Of a stretch of DNA of 64,000 bases, positions 1 through 14,000 are shown piece by piece. The first letter of the stretch is position 1; each line of letters starts with the position of its first letter. The DNA is from Eremomyces bilateralis CBS 781.70 (taxonomy: Eukaryota; Ascomycota; Dothideomycetes; Eremomycetales; Eremomycetaceae), in NCBI RefSeq assembly GCF_010015585.1, contig NW_022985068.1, forward strand, positions 684,106-748,105. Direction: 5' to 3'. A program made the translations under genes and the position numbers. Below the pieces are notes generated by a model. That model was given only the letters and a program-made list of their open reading frames with translations, made no database searches and was not told where the DNA came from.

Positions 1-2381
1 CGCAATTCTCCGTCTTAAATTCTTGCGGAAGACTATCGACATCGACGGACTCAACGTCACAGCGGATGGTGTACTCCATCTTGACGCGATCACGCGAGTA
101 CTCAAATGCGATCCATTGGACGCCGTTCTGGTCTTGTCGCACGACAAGTGGAGTGGTCGCAGGAATCGGGCCTGGGGCTGCGTTCGGGTTGATGCTTGGA
201 CCAGCACCGGGAGGACCTTGTTGATGCATGCCACCTGCGCTTCCGGGAGGTCCTGTTGGAGTCGCGGACGCGGGGCTGACGCCAGTTGGTTGCCGTGGCA
301 TTTGCCCTTGCTGCATCTTTTGGGTGGGAGAGTTGGTTAGGGCTGGAGTGTGAGGGTGAGACGTATGGTAAGGCATAGGCTGCGCTTGCGACTGGGTCAC
401 GAAGTTGGTCGCGATCGGAGCCGGCTGCTGAGTTCCTGGATGCTGCGCGTAGGGAGGCTGCTGCGGAACAGGGTATGGCGGGTAGTAAAGTTGCTGCCCG
501 TACAGTTGCCTGCCATGCTGATCATGCTGCGGGGATTGAACAGATACAGAGGCGGGCGAGGCGGATTGCGGAGTGTGATAGATAGGGGGATAGGGGCGAT
601 TCATTGTTGCGGTTGCCATGGAGAGCTCAGGGTTCTCTATTCGATATGTCAGGTTCAGATTCAAGAATTGGATACCAAGCACCTGCCATCGGACGACAGG
701 TGCAGGATGAATCCACAAAATGTATTGAGGATTCCAAACGAGGGTCTCGGCTTACCAGCTGACGTGTAACTTGCACTGTTGGAGCTGTACGGGCTTGGAT
801 GAGCGGTAAAGTAAGGTAACTGCTGAGTGTTCTGATCGGTCTGACCAGGAACTGGAGCTCCGTAAGGCGACTGGTGCTGATGTTGAAGCTGGTGATTTGG
901 AGGATGCGGCGACGCGTATGGACCGGGTCCAGTCGGTTGGTTAGCCTGGGGTTGATGAGAAGCGTCAGTGGGATGATGCTGCTGAGTTGCAACTGCTGAT
1001 CGAGGATGCTGCGGGACGTGTTGCGGCGGTGGAAGCCCTTGCTGCGGCGCGTGGGGATGATGCTATTGATCAACGACTGGTTAGCGAACGGATCCGTCGA
1101 TGCGATATCTCATAGTGTGTGACAGTGATTAGGTGGGACAGTGTTCGTTTAATTGACGGAAACAAATCGACAATTGTCGCTCCCGCACTTGACTGGGCCA
1201 GGATACAGCAGTGCTAAACCTCGCGATGGCCATGAAATACCAAAACACAATCCAACAGAGGCAGTACAAGGTACAGTCCAAGACGAGGACGCCGGGGTTG
1301 GGAGTGCCAGGTTATAAAAGCGAAGAAAGAGCTTAATAGAAACGGTTTATAGGCACCACCAAGTAGAGTTGAAACAAATGTTCCTTAGTGCAAATGTGAC
1401 AGGAGAAAGCAATGTGTGTTTGCAGGGAAATGCCTGAACGAACCAACCCTAGACGGATTCAAGATTCAATATCGACGATGAAGTATTGAAAACCAATTCC
1501 TTAGGCCAGTTGATATTTTCGGCCCATGGCTATCAAGCTTTTGAAGAGGAGAGTTGGTGATGATGACTTCCACACATGGGTGGTACTGAAGACGAACTTG
1601 AACCACCCAGGGCGGCGATGTTGGAAATAGGAAAAAACGTTGGCAATAGGAATTGACGGCAGCGACAACAAGGAAGCGCAGACAATGGTGCAAGGAGCAG
1701 AGATGCTAGAGAAAGATATTTGGATGTGACACTTGAACGCTGTTCTGCGATATAGAGAAGTTGTGGATGTGCCGGAAAGAGTATACTGGGTATGGTTGGG
1801 TGGAGGGGCATAAAGGATGGGGGAGGGTGCCAAAGTGCAGGTGCTTGGGGGGCCGGTGAGCTTGGCAAGGAAGGCTGGAGGGCATACCATGTAGCCTGAC
1901 GCGGTGCTAGGATGTCGACGACGACCGATTAATGCGGCGTCAACGCATCAACGATGTGCAGCAGCAGTATGGCTTGATGCATGCAAAAACCCACAACAGA
2001 GCCGGCACAACGCTCGAATGATGTTGCGCGAAGTTCCAGGTGCAAGCCTGCGCTGAGGACCGGCGCGCAACGTTCTTTTGAAAGATGTCTTGAATTCTTT
2101 TGCGCTCGGTTGGTTTTCGCCGTCGCGGGGTAGATTCGACTTGTTGAATTGATTTTTCTTCCAAACCGTCGTCGTCGTTCGAGAATAAATCACGCGCAGC
2201 AGCGCGACCGACCAAGCAATAAGGAGAGTGAAGGGTGGTCGCAACAGGTCCCAAGCAGCAAGAAAGGTGGTGCAGGAAAAGAAGGCAGGGAGTCACTTAC
2301 CAGATCGTCCGCCACAGGAGCAGGCTCCTCCTTTGTATACCCAGGGGACTTGGCCCTATCTTGACGCGATGCATGCGACAT
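1..2381 (-). CDS. Q/P-rich putative developmental regulator, 5' part (runs off the left edge)
   Basis: Three exons on the minus strand are supported: 2381-2301 (27 codons, starting MSHASRQDRAK), 1062-756 and 636-<1. They join in phase: exon 1 ends in phase 0 at GTAAGT; exon 2 begins after CAATAG with a GCTAAC branch site just upstream; exon 3 begins after GAATAG. The protein is rich in Gln, Pro, His and Ser. Near the left edge it enters a conserved-looking block with QWIAFEYSRDR and KMEYTIRCDVES. I remember this block from ascomycete Q-rich regulators (a DUF8032-type region; the Medusa/MedA family is a candidate), but this is recall, not a search. The first intron would be 1238 nt, very long for this kind of genome, so a missed exon is possible. 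A GTAAGTGAGT at 2860-2851 could be the donor of a 5'-leader intron. Coding support for exons 2 and 3 is strong; the family name is weak. Confidence 0.72.
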
Positions 2382-3000
2382 TCTGATTGTTATTGCGCTC
2401 TGACGCCGAGTGGCTCGATTAGTCGATTGGGGAGGGGTCGGGCCCAGCGCGTGTCCAGCAATCTGCTGTTCCAGGCCAACACCAGCAGGAAAAGGACGGA
2501 GGAAAACTAGACAACGATCCTCGTCAGATGGAGGATTGTCCGTGCAGGGGAGGCAGGCAGACAGGCAGGCAAGCAGATGTTCGAGGGGGATATATTACGC
2601 GCGAAGAGGTGAAGTATGGATGGGTGAAGACTGGGAATGTAGGCTGGACCAAATCACAAACCTTGACCTTGATCCTGACCTGGTCGGGGGGGGAGAGGGA
2701 GAAAGGTCAAATTCGTGAAATGCTTGGGGAGGAGAAAATAGTGGAATGACAGAGCAGTCCTTGTTGGATGTGAAGAATGGCCAGGATGGTTGCAGGGGAC
2801 GGCGGTTTTAAGAGGAGCAAGAAGAGGAGGGATTTGATGGACTTGTTAGACTCACTTACACGTTCTCTAGCCCCGTTGTTTGATGGTGGAATAAGCGGAG
2901 CGATGGTGAAAGTGTTAAAGTGAAGCGCTCGAGTCTCGGGAGCGGGCGGACAGGGTTTGGGCGGCGGGCAATGGAATTCGCTCCTCGCAAGGACTGAAGC

Positions 3001-6000
3001 GAGGCAACCCGCAACTCGGAGGAAAGTGAATTAAACGTCGAAACGGCTAAACGACGCCACCACGCCCGCCATGTGGACCTTGTCGACGGAGAAAGCGACA
3101 AGAGTGGTATTTGGGGGGGTTGGCCGGTTTTGGCGGCTTTAGGCTCAGTCGCAGCTCGGCGACGAAATTGCCCTCACGACTCACAACTCACCCGTCACCA
3201 GCCAGCCAGATTTCCGTTCTCGGGATTTTGGTGACAAGACGGCGCAGGGTCTCTCGTGTCAAGTGTCAACAACCGTCAACAGGCGACTTGGAGGATTAGC
3301 AACAGAAGCAACAAAAGGTTCAACGGTCGCGGCCTGGGGGAACCCTGTTGCAGCACATGCGGACGCGACGAATGGTGGATGAGAGCCCTGGTTCGTTGTA
3401 ACCATCCCGGTCGCATCCAGGCCCGCGATTTGTATCGAGTACAGTGTTGCTATTTTGGACGGCGCAAATCAAACGACCTGTGCAAAGCCGACGCGGAAAA
3501 GAGGGTCCGAATCCGATGGAATTATGGAATGAGGGAAGAGGTGGGTGACGCAGGGGCAAATTTGATGGCGAAAATCGAGCGTCTTTGAGAGAGGAGAAAA
3601 AGAGAAGAGGAGAGCTGGTGAGTGGTGAGTGGCGGGGGGTGGTCAAGGGAATGGTGAGGAGGCCCGGGCATTGGCCAGTGGGTGTCTGGGTGGAAGGAAC
3701 AGCGCTATCCAGTAAAAGAGAAGGAGCTCTAGGGGGTGGTTGGGAGAGTAATGTGATGTGATCGGCCCACAGTGTGACCGGAATACGAAGGTTTAGTACA
3801 TTATAGTATAATATGTATTATTGCCTTGTTGCCTTGTTGCCTATTTGCCTGATTTGCAATGCTGATGTTGCCATCACAGTTCTGATTGTAATTACTTTCA
3901 CTGGATCTTGGGAAGATGAACTGTGATCGCAAGAGCGGCCACGTCGGAATTTCACTGACCGGATTACTTCAAGTTCTCGCTATCGCGCATTGTTGTGCAG
4001 GCGGCAGACGTCATGATAGATGCAGATGACTGGTGGTGACTGGTGCCTGTAGTCGAATATAATTAGTGCTTTCTTCTACTAACTAGTTAGTTATCATTGT
4101 AACTACCGATAGATGAATCATAAAACTATCTCTATTATACTCAACTAAGAAAAGAGCTATCGGCACTATTGAATTACTGAAAATGAAGCTGGCCTTCAAT
4201 GTTCAGTTCAGGCTTCAGCCCATCATAAATTCATAATGTAACCGCTCCTAGTACCTTTGTTGAACCTAAACCCAGCAATTTATAGTACCGCTGGTAGTAT
4301 TGCCATGGATTTCCTTCGTGGCTTGCTACCCGCGAGTTGGCTATCAATGCTTTGTTATGGTTCGAGGGTCCGATCGGTTGGTTCGAGCATAAACTCGAGC
4401 AGAAACTTCGGTTTCCTTCTTCGACGAACCTTCGAATCTTCTCTGCTCGCGCCAGCCCCCAATCCACCCCCTGCTCTACGCTGGTGTTTCATCCATCTGC
4501 ACCAGATCTCCAGTGCAGAATGCTCTTGAGTGGCCTTGACCCTTCAATCATACTTTGATATATTGGGCGGGGGCGCAACCTCTGTTCCAGCTTCCAACTC
4601 AGCTTGAACAATGCAAATCAGACCTTCAATGCGTTCGACCCTCAAATCTTGCCGACCAGCCACCCTCCGATAAAATCCTAATGTCGTAAATTAATACGCT
4701 CCATACGCATGGTTTCTCCTGCCATGCTGCCAGGCTGACGCCGTCGATTTAACTGGTGCAATTCACCGGTCGCATCCAATGCCCATGCCTCCTCATCGAA
4801 TCTGACCAGTCGCCTGAAAGTCCTGCCGGTCGGTCGCCCGCCGCTCCGCTGACATTCAATGATTCAACGGACTCCTTCGGACTCGCCACATGAGAAGCGC
4901 ATTTGGGAAGTGCGCCGACGCGGTCGGTCGAATCAACGGTCAATAAGCTCCTACCGGTGACCGTACAACTGCCGACTGCGATATCGTCCTCATGCGAGTA
5001 ATATGTGAGAGCAAGGAGAGTCCAAAACTCTCGCAGTCGCTGATTGGCGGATTAGTCCACCGCGATCCAGTCACGTCGGCATGTGCGTCACTGGAATGTA
5101 ACCGAGAGGATGGTGGAGAGAGGGATGGGGGCGGGCGACGACGGTGCATTCGCCTTTCCACGCTAATTTAGCAGGAATTTGGGCTCACAATTGTTGGCCG
5201 GAGCTGACTGCAACCTCAACGCTCAAGCCTCATCTACGTATTTACCTCAATAATGTGATCACCGATCAAGGACTCAAGTCTCAAGGCTCCCCATGGAGAT
5301 CGGAGATGCCCACGGGGGAAAATCAATCATCATCGCCATCGTTAGCGGCCGTGTCAGCGACCATCGACCATCAACCATCAGTTTTCATGGTGCAACGAAA
5401 GTTACGAAACGGACCGGATTGGTTGCATTCTGATATGGCCCAACTGTCATTTCCCAGGAACTGTGTCTTGACTCTTTGCTGCGATAGCAGACGCCCCCTC
5501 CTCCGTCACTGCAGCACGTGCCAGTCAATTGCTGAATTCAACATTATTATCTCTTCCTTGATTCTTAAAGGTCCGAGTTATTAACTTCGGTATGAGGAGC
5601 CGAAGACAGGAGATAGGAAGAAGGATGAGCGAGGTCTTATGCTTCTACCTAGAAGAGTGAGAACATCTGGGCCTGATTCCTGACTCCTACATATGTAATA
5701 GCAGTCTCACGATCGCATTTGCTGATTCTGTATGGTTTTGGAAATACTATTGATGCGACCCATGTTAACATCACGTACTACGTTAGGACGGTAGGACATG
5801 GTCGGCTAGTGCACGCCTCCAGATCTGGACAAGGGGTTTCGGGCTTTTAACTCTCTGTTGGCATTTGAGAAACAACGTCTTGGTCACATACCAGCCAACT
5901 TCATAAGAGCAAGGATGGTTGCGGCTCTCAGATCAAAGCTGGGTTCCTCTGCACTTCCTCACCATCATATTTGCGACATTGTGGCTTTTCGTCGTTCGAG

Positions 6001-9000
6001 GACATGTCAATCTCCGCTCCCATAATAATTTTGAAACGATATCGGATTTCATTTGATCAACATTGCGCCCGGTGCAGTTCTCGTCACGCAAAGTCATTGG
6101 CTTGAGTCCATGGCAAGCTCTGCACACAGACGAGACCAAATCCAGTTTCCGACCAAAACAAATATGAAGCCACTGGATGACTGGATGATCAAAGCAACAG
6201 AGTGACAATGGGATACAATCCTCCTCGTTGTGTCCTTGTGTAGCTTCGCTTCGACAATGCGTTCCCCGTGGAACCGTGGCTGGGGAGCAAACTCCCACAC
6301 CGCAGCAGTTTGATATTCCTGGAGAGTATACCGGTACCAGGACTGGGAGGTGAGGACCCAGCGGACAGGTTTCGACTTGGTCCAAATTGCTTTTTGTAGA
6401 CACGAACCAGAGACGGAGGAGTTATGATGTGACACAAAGATGTCCCTCGAACCAAGTTCGGAGCACCCTCTCGACCTGAGGTAGCACCAAAACCGCCGTT
6501 CAGGAATTCTAACGTGGAGAAATGGCCATGTTCCATGGGAAGATGCACCGTTAAGTCATTAGCTGGATCCAATTACCAAACCTGCGTTTCACACAGTACA
6601 CAAAGCATGCCTACAGTTGGTGAAGATTCCCTCTTACTTGCCGTTGTCGCTATGATGGTCGACTTCGAGATGGAATTGGAATGGTGCCGAGACTAGTAGG
6701 CAGCAGGCAATCACTCGATCTATCGCTCATCCATTCTTGTGTCTCCAAAGTCCAAACCCAAATGACGAATTGACGATGTTAGGAGGCTGGGCTGTGACAG
6801 GCTGGCAGCGTGGAGAACGGGAGACAAGGACAGGCTGCAGTTAGTTTCAACGGCGATCTGCAGCTTCTCCCTCGAGGATTATGAAGGTGTGGTTACGGAG
6901 TAAGTGGTCATTAACTGGTTATCGCCAGGACCACAGTCCAGGGGAGCTCGAGAGCTTCATGTTTGTCCACAGTCTAAATGTTCAACAAACGACAACACAT
7001 GAGCTGGCGAGAAATAAGTGCATGCACAAATTGAAGGACAAATGCTATTACTGCATAGTACGTCAGTACTGCAGGATGTACATGTACCGTGTACATCAGA
7101 ATAAGATCAGATGCAACCATGCAGGCGAATACCTCCGACCGATTCATGATGATCATCACCGTAATCGTGTCTCATGGCCGAACATTCTAATCTCATTCAG
7201 CGGTGCAGGCAGCGCTCCGTCGAAACTATGAATATCAGTTCCACAGTCATGTCTCCACCGTCCCCTTGCAAAACGGCCCAGATCGGTCCGTTCTTAACGA
7301 GGGGTCCCGTCTTTCATAAATTTAGGCTGCTCATCATCCCCATTTCAAGCCACAAGGTCATCTTAATTCTTACACGCTCCAGCACTGGCTACGGTACGTT
7401 AGGCTTGTGCGCAGCAAACAACCGAGCTGATGTCCGATGGGCGGGGGTCCTCAAACCCATGTGAAGAGTAAAGGAGTGCCTGGAATCCCTGCATGAATAC
7501 CAGGGCATCAGAATAAGAATTCCATCTCGATCCTCAGTTCCGCGCCCTTCAGGAGCTGGATATCTTAGCCTTCGTAGACTCAAATCGTTCATGCCTGAAG
7601 ACAGGGCTATCGCTCCATGTCTTGTCTCCCCTGCCTGCACATCCCGCCGCCTCTTCCGCTCACGATCTCTTCCCGTCCACGGGAAATCCCCGCAAGACGA
7701 GGTACCTGGCCTCTTCCCTTCCTTACGGCCAATCCCCCAAGCAAATTCAGGATCCTCAGATCTCAATTCTTAGGACTTAAGACTTAGGAAGCTCACTAGC
7801 TACTATCGTAATATTCCTTGCCCCGTACCATGTGTCGATTACACACCGTAGAATCGACCTATGAAACCATTACTGGCACACTACCACCAACAGAACATCG
7901 TATATTAATAGTAGGTAATTCCTTCAGACTTGCGAATCGCCTAGCCCCACGGACCATTATGAGCTTATAAACACGTTCGAATACGGAGAAAAGGCAGAGG
8001 TTCCGGTATCAAAGCGATGACCCGAAGCAGTGAAGCGTCCTCCTAGCATTAATTAAAAGTGGAGCCCATTGTGCAGTCGTAAGAGCTGCACACTCCAGTT
8101 GGTGGTTGCTGCAATTCTGCAAAAGAAAAACGACCCATCCGTAACCGAGGTTGAGGGTGGACACTGGATAGATATCCAACGCTCGTGCATAAGCGCCAGC
8201 CCTCTATCGAAGGTTCGTCCGGTGGATGCCCAACCATTTTGCGTCTTCTCACGGTTCCGTGAGTGTTGAGCATTGAGCACTGTGAGGGTGATGACTGATG
8301 ACTGATGAGACTCGTCGCTGATGGGCGGGATGGATGGGCAAAAGCCAAATTGTCCCTGTCTCGCGACCCACACCCGCAGTTCAACAGGGCTCCCCAGCTT
8401 CCCGCTGATTCCTTGCCCTTGCGGGGGTGCCTCCCATGCACATCGATTCTGACAGTTGACGAGGGGGAGGGTGCCTTGTCCAAACTCCAAGCCATCGAAA
8501 GTCAACGGTGACCAGTGGGGAATCTGGGAGTGGTCGGTCGCCAGCAAGGAAGCCAATGTTATGTGGAATATCGCGCCGTCAGAACTCAAGGGCTGGCGCC
8601 TGGCAGACGTTGTGGCTTACACGCGTCTCCGGAATTGAAAGAACAATATCAACAAACGCGAGAATAACGCCCTCCGACTTCCACTTTTGTACGGAAACCA
8701 TAATGGGGGTGTTAAATGGCCCCATGCTATTGGTGCAATGCTCTCGGATCCGGAGACGTTGCGTGTCCGAAAGATCATGGCCGACTTCAGCCTTTGAGGC
8801 AAGGAGATATTGGTCCTTGAGCTTAGGGGGGGAATGAACCTCCATAGGAAAACATGACCGTTCTAAGACTCCAGATGCAAAAACTTGGGTGAGATGATTG
8901 TCCGGTTCAATGGTTGCACAAGTAGTACAGACTCCGGACGCTGGACCGCATCTCAGTCAACTGGGACCCGACAGCTTGGATTCCCGTAAAGTCGGTGTGA

Positions 9001-11061
9001 TAATATAAAGAACAGAATTTCACTATGAATAAGGCCGCCGTTTGGAGGATAATTGTAGTGATGGACGTACATAGTACGACCAATGGATTGGTTTCTAAGA
9101 GCAGAGACAGATAGACAGATATGATCGAGGAGAACAGATCAACAGTGCTTGTCTCCAAAAGATAAAAAATCATACGGAATACTTAGTAATCAGAGACACC
9201 TATTATTTTTCTGGTTGTACATAGTAAAACTCCAGGTCTTCGGTCAAAGATCGAGACCTATGGTCCAACAGGCAACAGGCGATAATTCATCGATTCCCTG
9301 TACTGAATGCCGTCGCAAGAAACTTCAGAGCCTTGTACGTACCTAGATCAGTGTGATTCGGTCATTCGGACCAGGTCGATGCCGTCCAGACACATCTTGC
9401 GCAACAAGTCGACATGCGACCCTGTTGTTGGATTGCTCCGAGGGTTGTTATTCGTCCAACTATCACAACCGTATTGATCCTTTTCAAAATCCAGCAACAC
9501 ACTTTGCGTTCTCGAACCATACAATCGAAGAGGGCCGGACTGAGGCCTAACAATCTATCGCTGGAGCAGTTCATCCACAATATCCCAATTCTCAAGTTCC
9601 TAGCATCCGTAAGAACTGAGATGTTACCTCATACGGTCATACACTCATATCTTTAATATTAGAAGCACGGTCCACTTAACAATATATTCCCCCCCGCTCC
9701 TGGAGGCAACCAGCCGAGGCAGTTTACCAATCCAAATCTTGTACTGTATCAACGCAGTAGATCCCCATCATCCAATGCGTCAGTGCTCGAAGAAGAGTTT
9801 TGAAGGCGCTCTCCGATAGGCTAGTGGAGAGCACATCCAATCTCCAATCTTGTATCCGTGCACCATCCTTCGCCCTTGATCGGTTGATGCCTTTCTGCGA
9901 TTCTCCTGCAGGTTTGATACGTGATATGGATGTTATCGGACGATATTCCGTAGTACCATGGATCAAGTCACTATTTTGAAGATCATCTTTGACGGTATGC
10001 CTCGAGAATTATGCAGAGCGCAACGGAGTTTACTAGAGGAATAGTGACAGGCATGTGCACGCACCGTATCTTGACAGTTCTGATAGACCAACCTCGTGCA
10101 TTCCAGGACAAGGGAACTGCTTTACTTGCGGAAGTCAAGGGAATGGATCCGTCTCCCAAGTCCATGGACCTCTCCCTCGTCTGCCTTTACGCTCCAAGCG
10201 AAGTGACGGCTATCCCAGGAATCCATGAACGGGGTCGCGCTGTGCGACACGGAGCGCGGTCTTTGGGGTCTTTGGATTCGAATGGTCCTACCGCATTGCT
10301 GAGAGTATCAAGGTCCTACGAAGCTGCTGTACCCGACCGGTCGTTAGACGGGGAACGGCAGAGACCTTTCCGTCTGACCTGGGGCATAATTGTTTCAGCC
10401 ACCTCAAACCTGCCTCCGCTCATAAAGATCGTTCGAATGTACCTGTTATCTACGGGCTGTGCCACCGAATTTGCAGCAAGGGGACTCAACCAAAGTACGG
10501 GTCGTTTAAGGAATCCACCTCATTCAATGACCCATATCCCACTAGCTCATGGGCGCTTGGATGACTGGAGACCTGCCCGCCGTACTCCGTGTCCCAAATC
10601 AAGCTCCGCAGGGGGCCGCTCCTGATGTAATCATGCTCGATCGACTCCGTACATCACGCGGGCCCATGAATGGATATGGTCGAAGAATACCACCAGGGCA
10701 ATAGATTACTAAGTAAGCGTAGGACAGTATCGTTGCCGCCAGCGCGGGATTTCTTTATAGAAATCGGCGTGGGATTTAGAAATCAACCGGCATAGGAGGC
10801 AGAATCCAGCAAGAAAGCCGACCTGAATATGGTACAGATTTGAACAGGGACTTGGAGACAGTGCGGGACAGAAGAGAATAACAACGACAAAGGAAATGCC
10901 AAAACTATGTGGAGTATCTTCATATACTTCATCAAACGTGCTTTCTCTTGCTCATATCGATCAATTTCCGCAAATACCGTCCTCCTCTTCGCTATTAATC
11001 GTCACATCCTCACTGATCATTCGTTTTTCGCCCTCAATCCTCGCTTCTCCACCACATCTCC
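3001..11061. other. Gene-poor region of about 8 kb
   Basis: No reading frame here shows a protein family I recognise, and no chain of exons with matching splice sites emerges on either strand. The longest open frames (plus 10011-10625, 204 codons; minus 8589-8053, 178 codons; minus 6403-5933) have the composition of chance frames. No terminal repeats, transposase motifs or tRNA are visible. The stretch lies upstream of the Q-rich regulator and could be an extended regulatory region or hold non-coding transcripts, but nothing in the sequence proves that. Confidence 0.5.
3821..3852. repeat. Decaying 8-bp tandem repeat
   Basis: Four units of the TTGCCTTG type follow one another. The first two are identical and the last two differ in the final bases. 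It is a simple repeat in non-coding DNA. Confidence 0.7.
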
Positions 11062-14000
11062 TCACAATTCATCCTTCTGTCGCTCTTGAACCGTACTCGC
11101 CGTATCCTCCACCATCTGCCCGACATTCTGCGCCCCACCCAGCGCATGCTCCTTCGCATCCTCCATCATCTTCGACAACCTCGCCCGCGCACTCTCCACC
11201 GCACCCGAGACACGGTTCGTCGCGCTCTCAAACGCACCTTGCTCCTCCCCATACACCGCTTCGCTCAACCTCGACCGGATGGCCCCGTAGTTCTCCGCCG
11301 CGGCGCTTCCCGCCACAGCGGTGATGCTCGAATACACGCTCGCAGCACCGGAGAGGGTGGGTGTCGGCGTACCGTAGATGGCGACGGAGATGGCGCTGGA
11401 TGCCGAACTAGCGGCGTTGGCGACCGCACTCTGGTAGGCGTCGCTAAAGCCAGGCTGAGTACCATAGATGGCTTCGCTGGCTGCTTTCGATGCAGAACTG
11501 TATTTGCTTGACGCAGCCTCGGTCGCCTGTTCGAAGGAGCCTTTCTCCGTGCCGTACAGCTGGATGCTGGCGGCTTCGATCGCCGAGTTCATTTGGGAGG
11601 CGGCGGCGTTGATGATGGATTCGACAATTGGGGGAGGAGTGAACGCAGATGCAACGGCAGCGGAGGCTTGAGAGTAGGCTTCGTCTGCCATTGAGGCAGC
11701 AACGGAAGCCATCGCTGGGTAGTCAGTATGGTATGCCGACGATAGCCTGTTCATCACACTTTCGGTGTAATCCGGTTCTCGCCCGATGATAAGTTCCGAG
11801 ACGAGCGCTTGTAGTGACGAGTATTGCGCTGCTGCAGCGCCTGTGGCCACGGCCGCATAGGAACCGGCCTGCGAAATGGCGGCCTGATGGTATGGGGTCG
11901 TAGTGCCGTAGATGGCCACACTAGCCCTCGACACGGCGTCCTCCAAGTTTTGGGAAGCTTGGGAAGCCACCGGCTCAGCCTTTCCGGTGGCCGTCCCCAA
12001 AAATTGACTGCTCGCTTGTTCAGATGCTTGAGAAAGTGAAGAACCGGCAGCAGAGGTGAGCGAACTGTAGTATGACGATGCGTCATCGAGAACGCTTTGC
12101 GCTGGAGGTTGACTGGTTACCCCAGCTGCCGAGCTTGCAGAGTCCAAGGCCGCAGAAAAGCCTGAGGAGGCCGCAGCCACCGCAGAATCGTAGTTAGCGC
12201 TCGCGACCGATATGTAGGACTCGTAGGCCGGAGTTTGTGTGCCCACCACGGCCTCTGAGGCATGACTCAAGAAACTCTGATAAGCCGGCGTAGGCGTGCC
12301 GTACACGATGCTTTCGGCCGAATCCAAGAACTCCTCGAACTGTGCGTGAGCCTGGCCGATGGAATCATAATAACGCCGGCGCGCATCGGCAAGGTACTGC
12401 TTGCGGACCGGAGTAGGTTCCAGGCCACTAGCCTTGGTGGCACTGGCATACTGAGTGGATGCGATGTCAAGGGCATGTGAGAGCTGCGACGATGCGACCG
12501 CGGATATGCTGGAGAGGGCGGCGGTTGGCTTTTGAGTATATATGACTTGGACGGTGGACGTCGAGAATAATGAGCTATACTTGGAGCTCGCGGTCGCAAC
12601 CGCGTCGGAGTACGCATCCCCGACAGAGCGAAGCATCTTCTCGTGCACCGGCTGAGGCTTTCCGCTGATCTGCTGTTCGACACGATTCTTTGCAATGCCG
12701 TATTGTTCGCTGGCAACGCGGAGAGCCTCCTCATAACGAGAAGACGCTTCTGCCATCATGGACTGCAGCACCGGCGTTGGCGTTCCGTAGATCGCATAAG
12801 ATGCCCTGAGTCATGTTAGTTGTGCCAAATTAAACAAACAGTGTAACTGAAGGAACTCACGCCGTGACAGCACTTGCATACTGCTCGGCAGCAACGCTTG
12901 TTAGGCTTTCGACCGCACCTTGCTGTGTTCCATAAAGGATGCTTGATGCGGCTGCAACTCCTTCGTCGAACTTCTCGGATGCAACTGAAGTGGCGGACTC
13001 CACGGCACCATGTGTGCTGGAAGGCCTAACGATAGCTTCTCTCACTATGCTAGATAGTTGCTCGAGCCTCTCTTGAACTTTCTCGCCCAACGTTGCGTCG
13101 TCGTCATTGAGAGGCGAATCAAGAACAACCTCTCTTGCCTGGACAAACTGTGCCTCAGCACCGCCCAGGACCCGCTTGGTTGCGCTTGCAGCTGACTCGG
13201 TAGCCTCGGAAGCAGGATCGCTGGCGCTTGAAGATGCGTCTTCCAAGGGGGGAGCAGGAGTCCCAATCACGGCCCCGCTGACTTGATCGACCTTCTCCTT
13301 CGCTGCTGAGACAGCACTCCCTTGAGCACTCTCGGCATTCGAGCTCGCGGCAGAAAGCATACTTGACGCACTATTACTTGAGTCCGAGAGGGACGAGCTT
13401 GCAGCAGAAGAAGCGCTTTCTAGTGATCCCTGTTCGGAGCCAACAACCGCTTCTGATGCTTTCGACAGCAGACTGGTCGAAGAGCCAGATTCTTCACCAG
13501 ATAATGACGTGGCGCTTGAAGGCAGATCCTCCGTCACAACAGAGGCAGCGGACTCAAGAGACCCAGCAGTAGAGGAGGAAGAATTGCTCAATCCAGCGGC
13601 AGCTTCTTTCGCAACGTCCGTCGCCTTTTTCGCCTTTTTGATCACAATCGGAGGGATGGATTTTGTGCTAAAGTCGTCGGTATCGTCCTTTGAAATCGCT
13701 TTCCACCGAGCTACATCCTTCAACCGAAGCAGCTCTCTAGCAGCATCTTCGGCTAGCAGCATGCCCTCATCTTCAAGCGCCTCGGCTTCAGATTGCGCTC
13801 GCAGCAGACCTTCATGCTGAAGAGCAACGCTTTGAACTTCATCTCTCCATTCATCGAAGGTCTTTTTGAGCTGATGATATTTCGACCAGTCCTTGTAGGT
13901 GACGCCCTCCATCCAGGCCCATCTCATGCCGATCTCTTGCAGACCAAGGTCCCGGATATTATCGATGACCTCAAGTGTGGAATCCGATGCCGACTGGACC

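Noticed and set aside
5933-6572. Three overlapping minus-strand frames that might be exons of one gene
   Set aside because: No splice sites join them in phase and none shows a recognisable domain.
9290-9346. CTECRRKK, reminiscent of a Zn2Cys6 transcription factor start
   Set aside because: Only two of six cysteines are present and the frame ends shortly after; no continuation in other frames.
10011-10625. 204-codon plus-strand open frame
   Set aside because: No recognisable domain, odd composition, no intron or conserved motif. I also looked on the minus strand for a decayed HET-type gene and found only weak resemblance.
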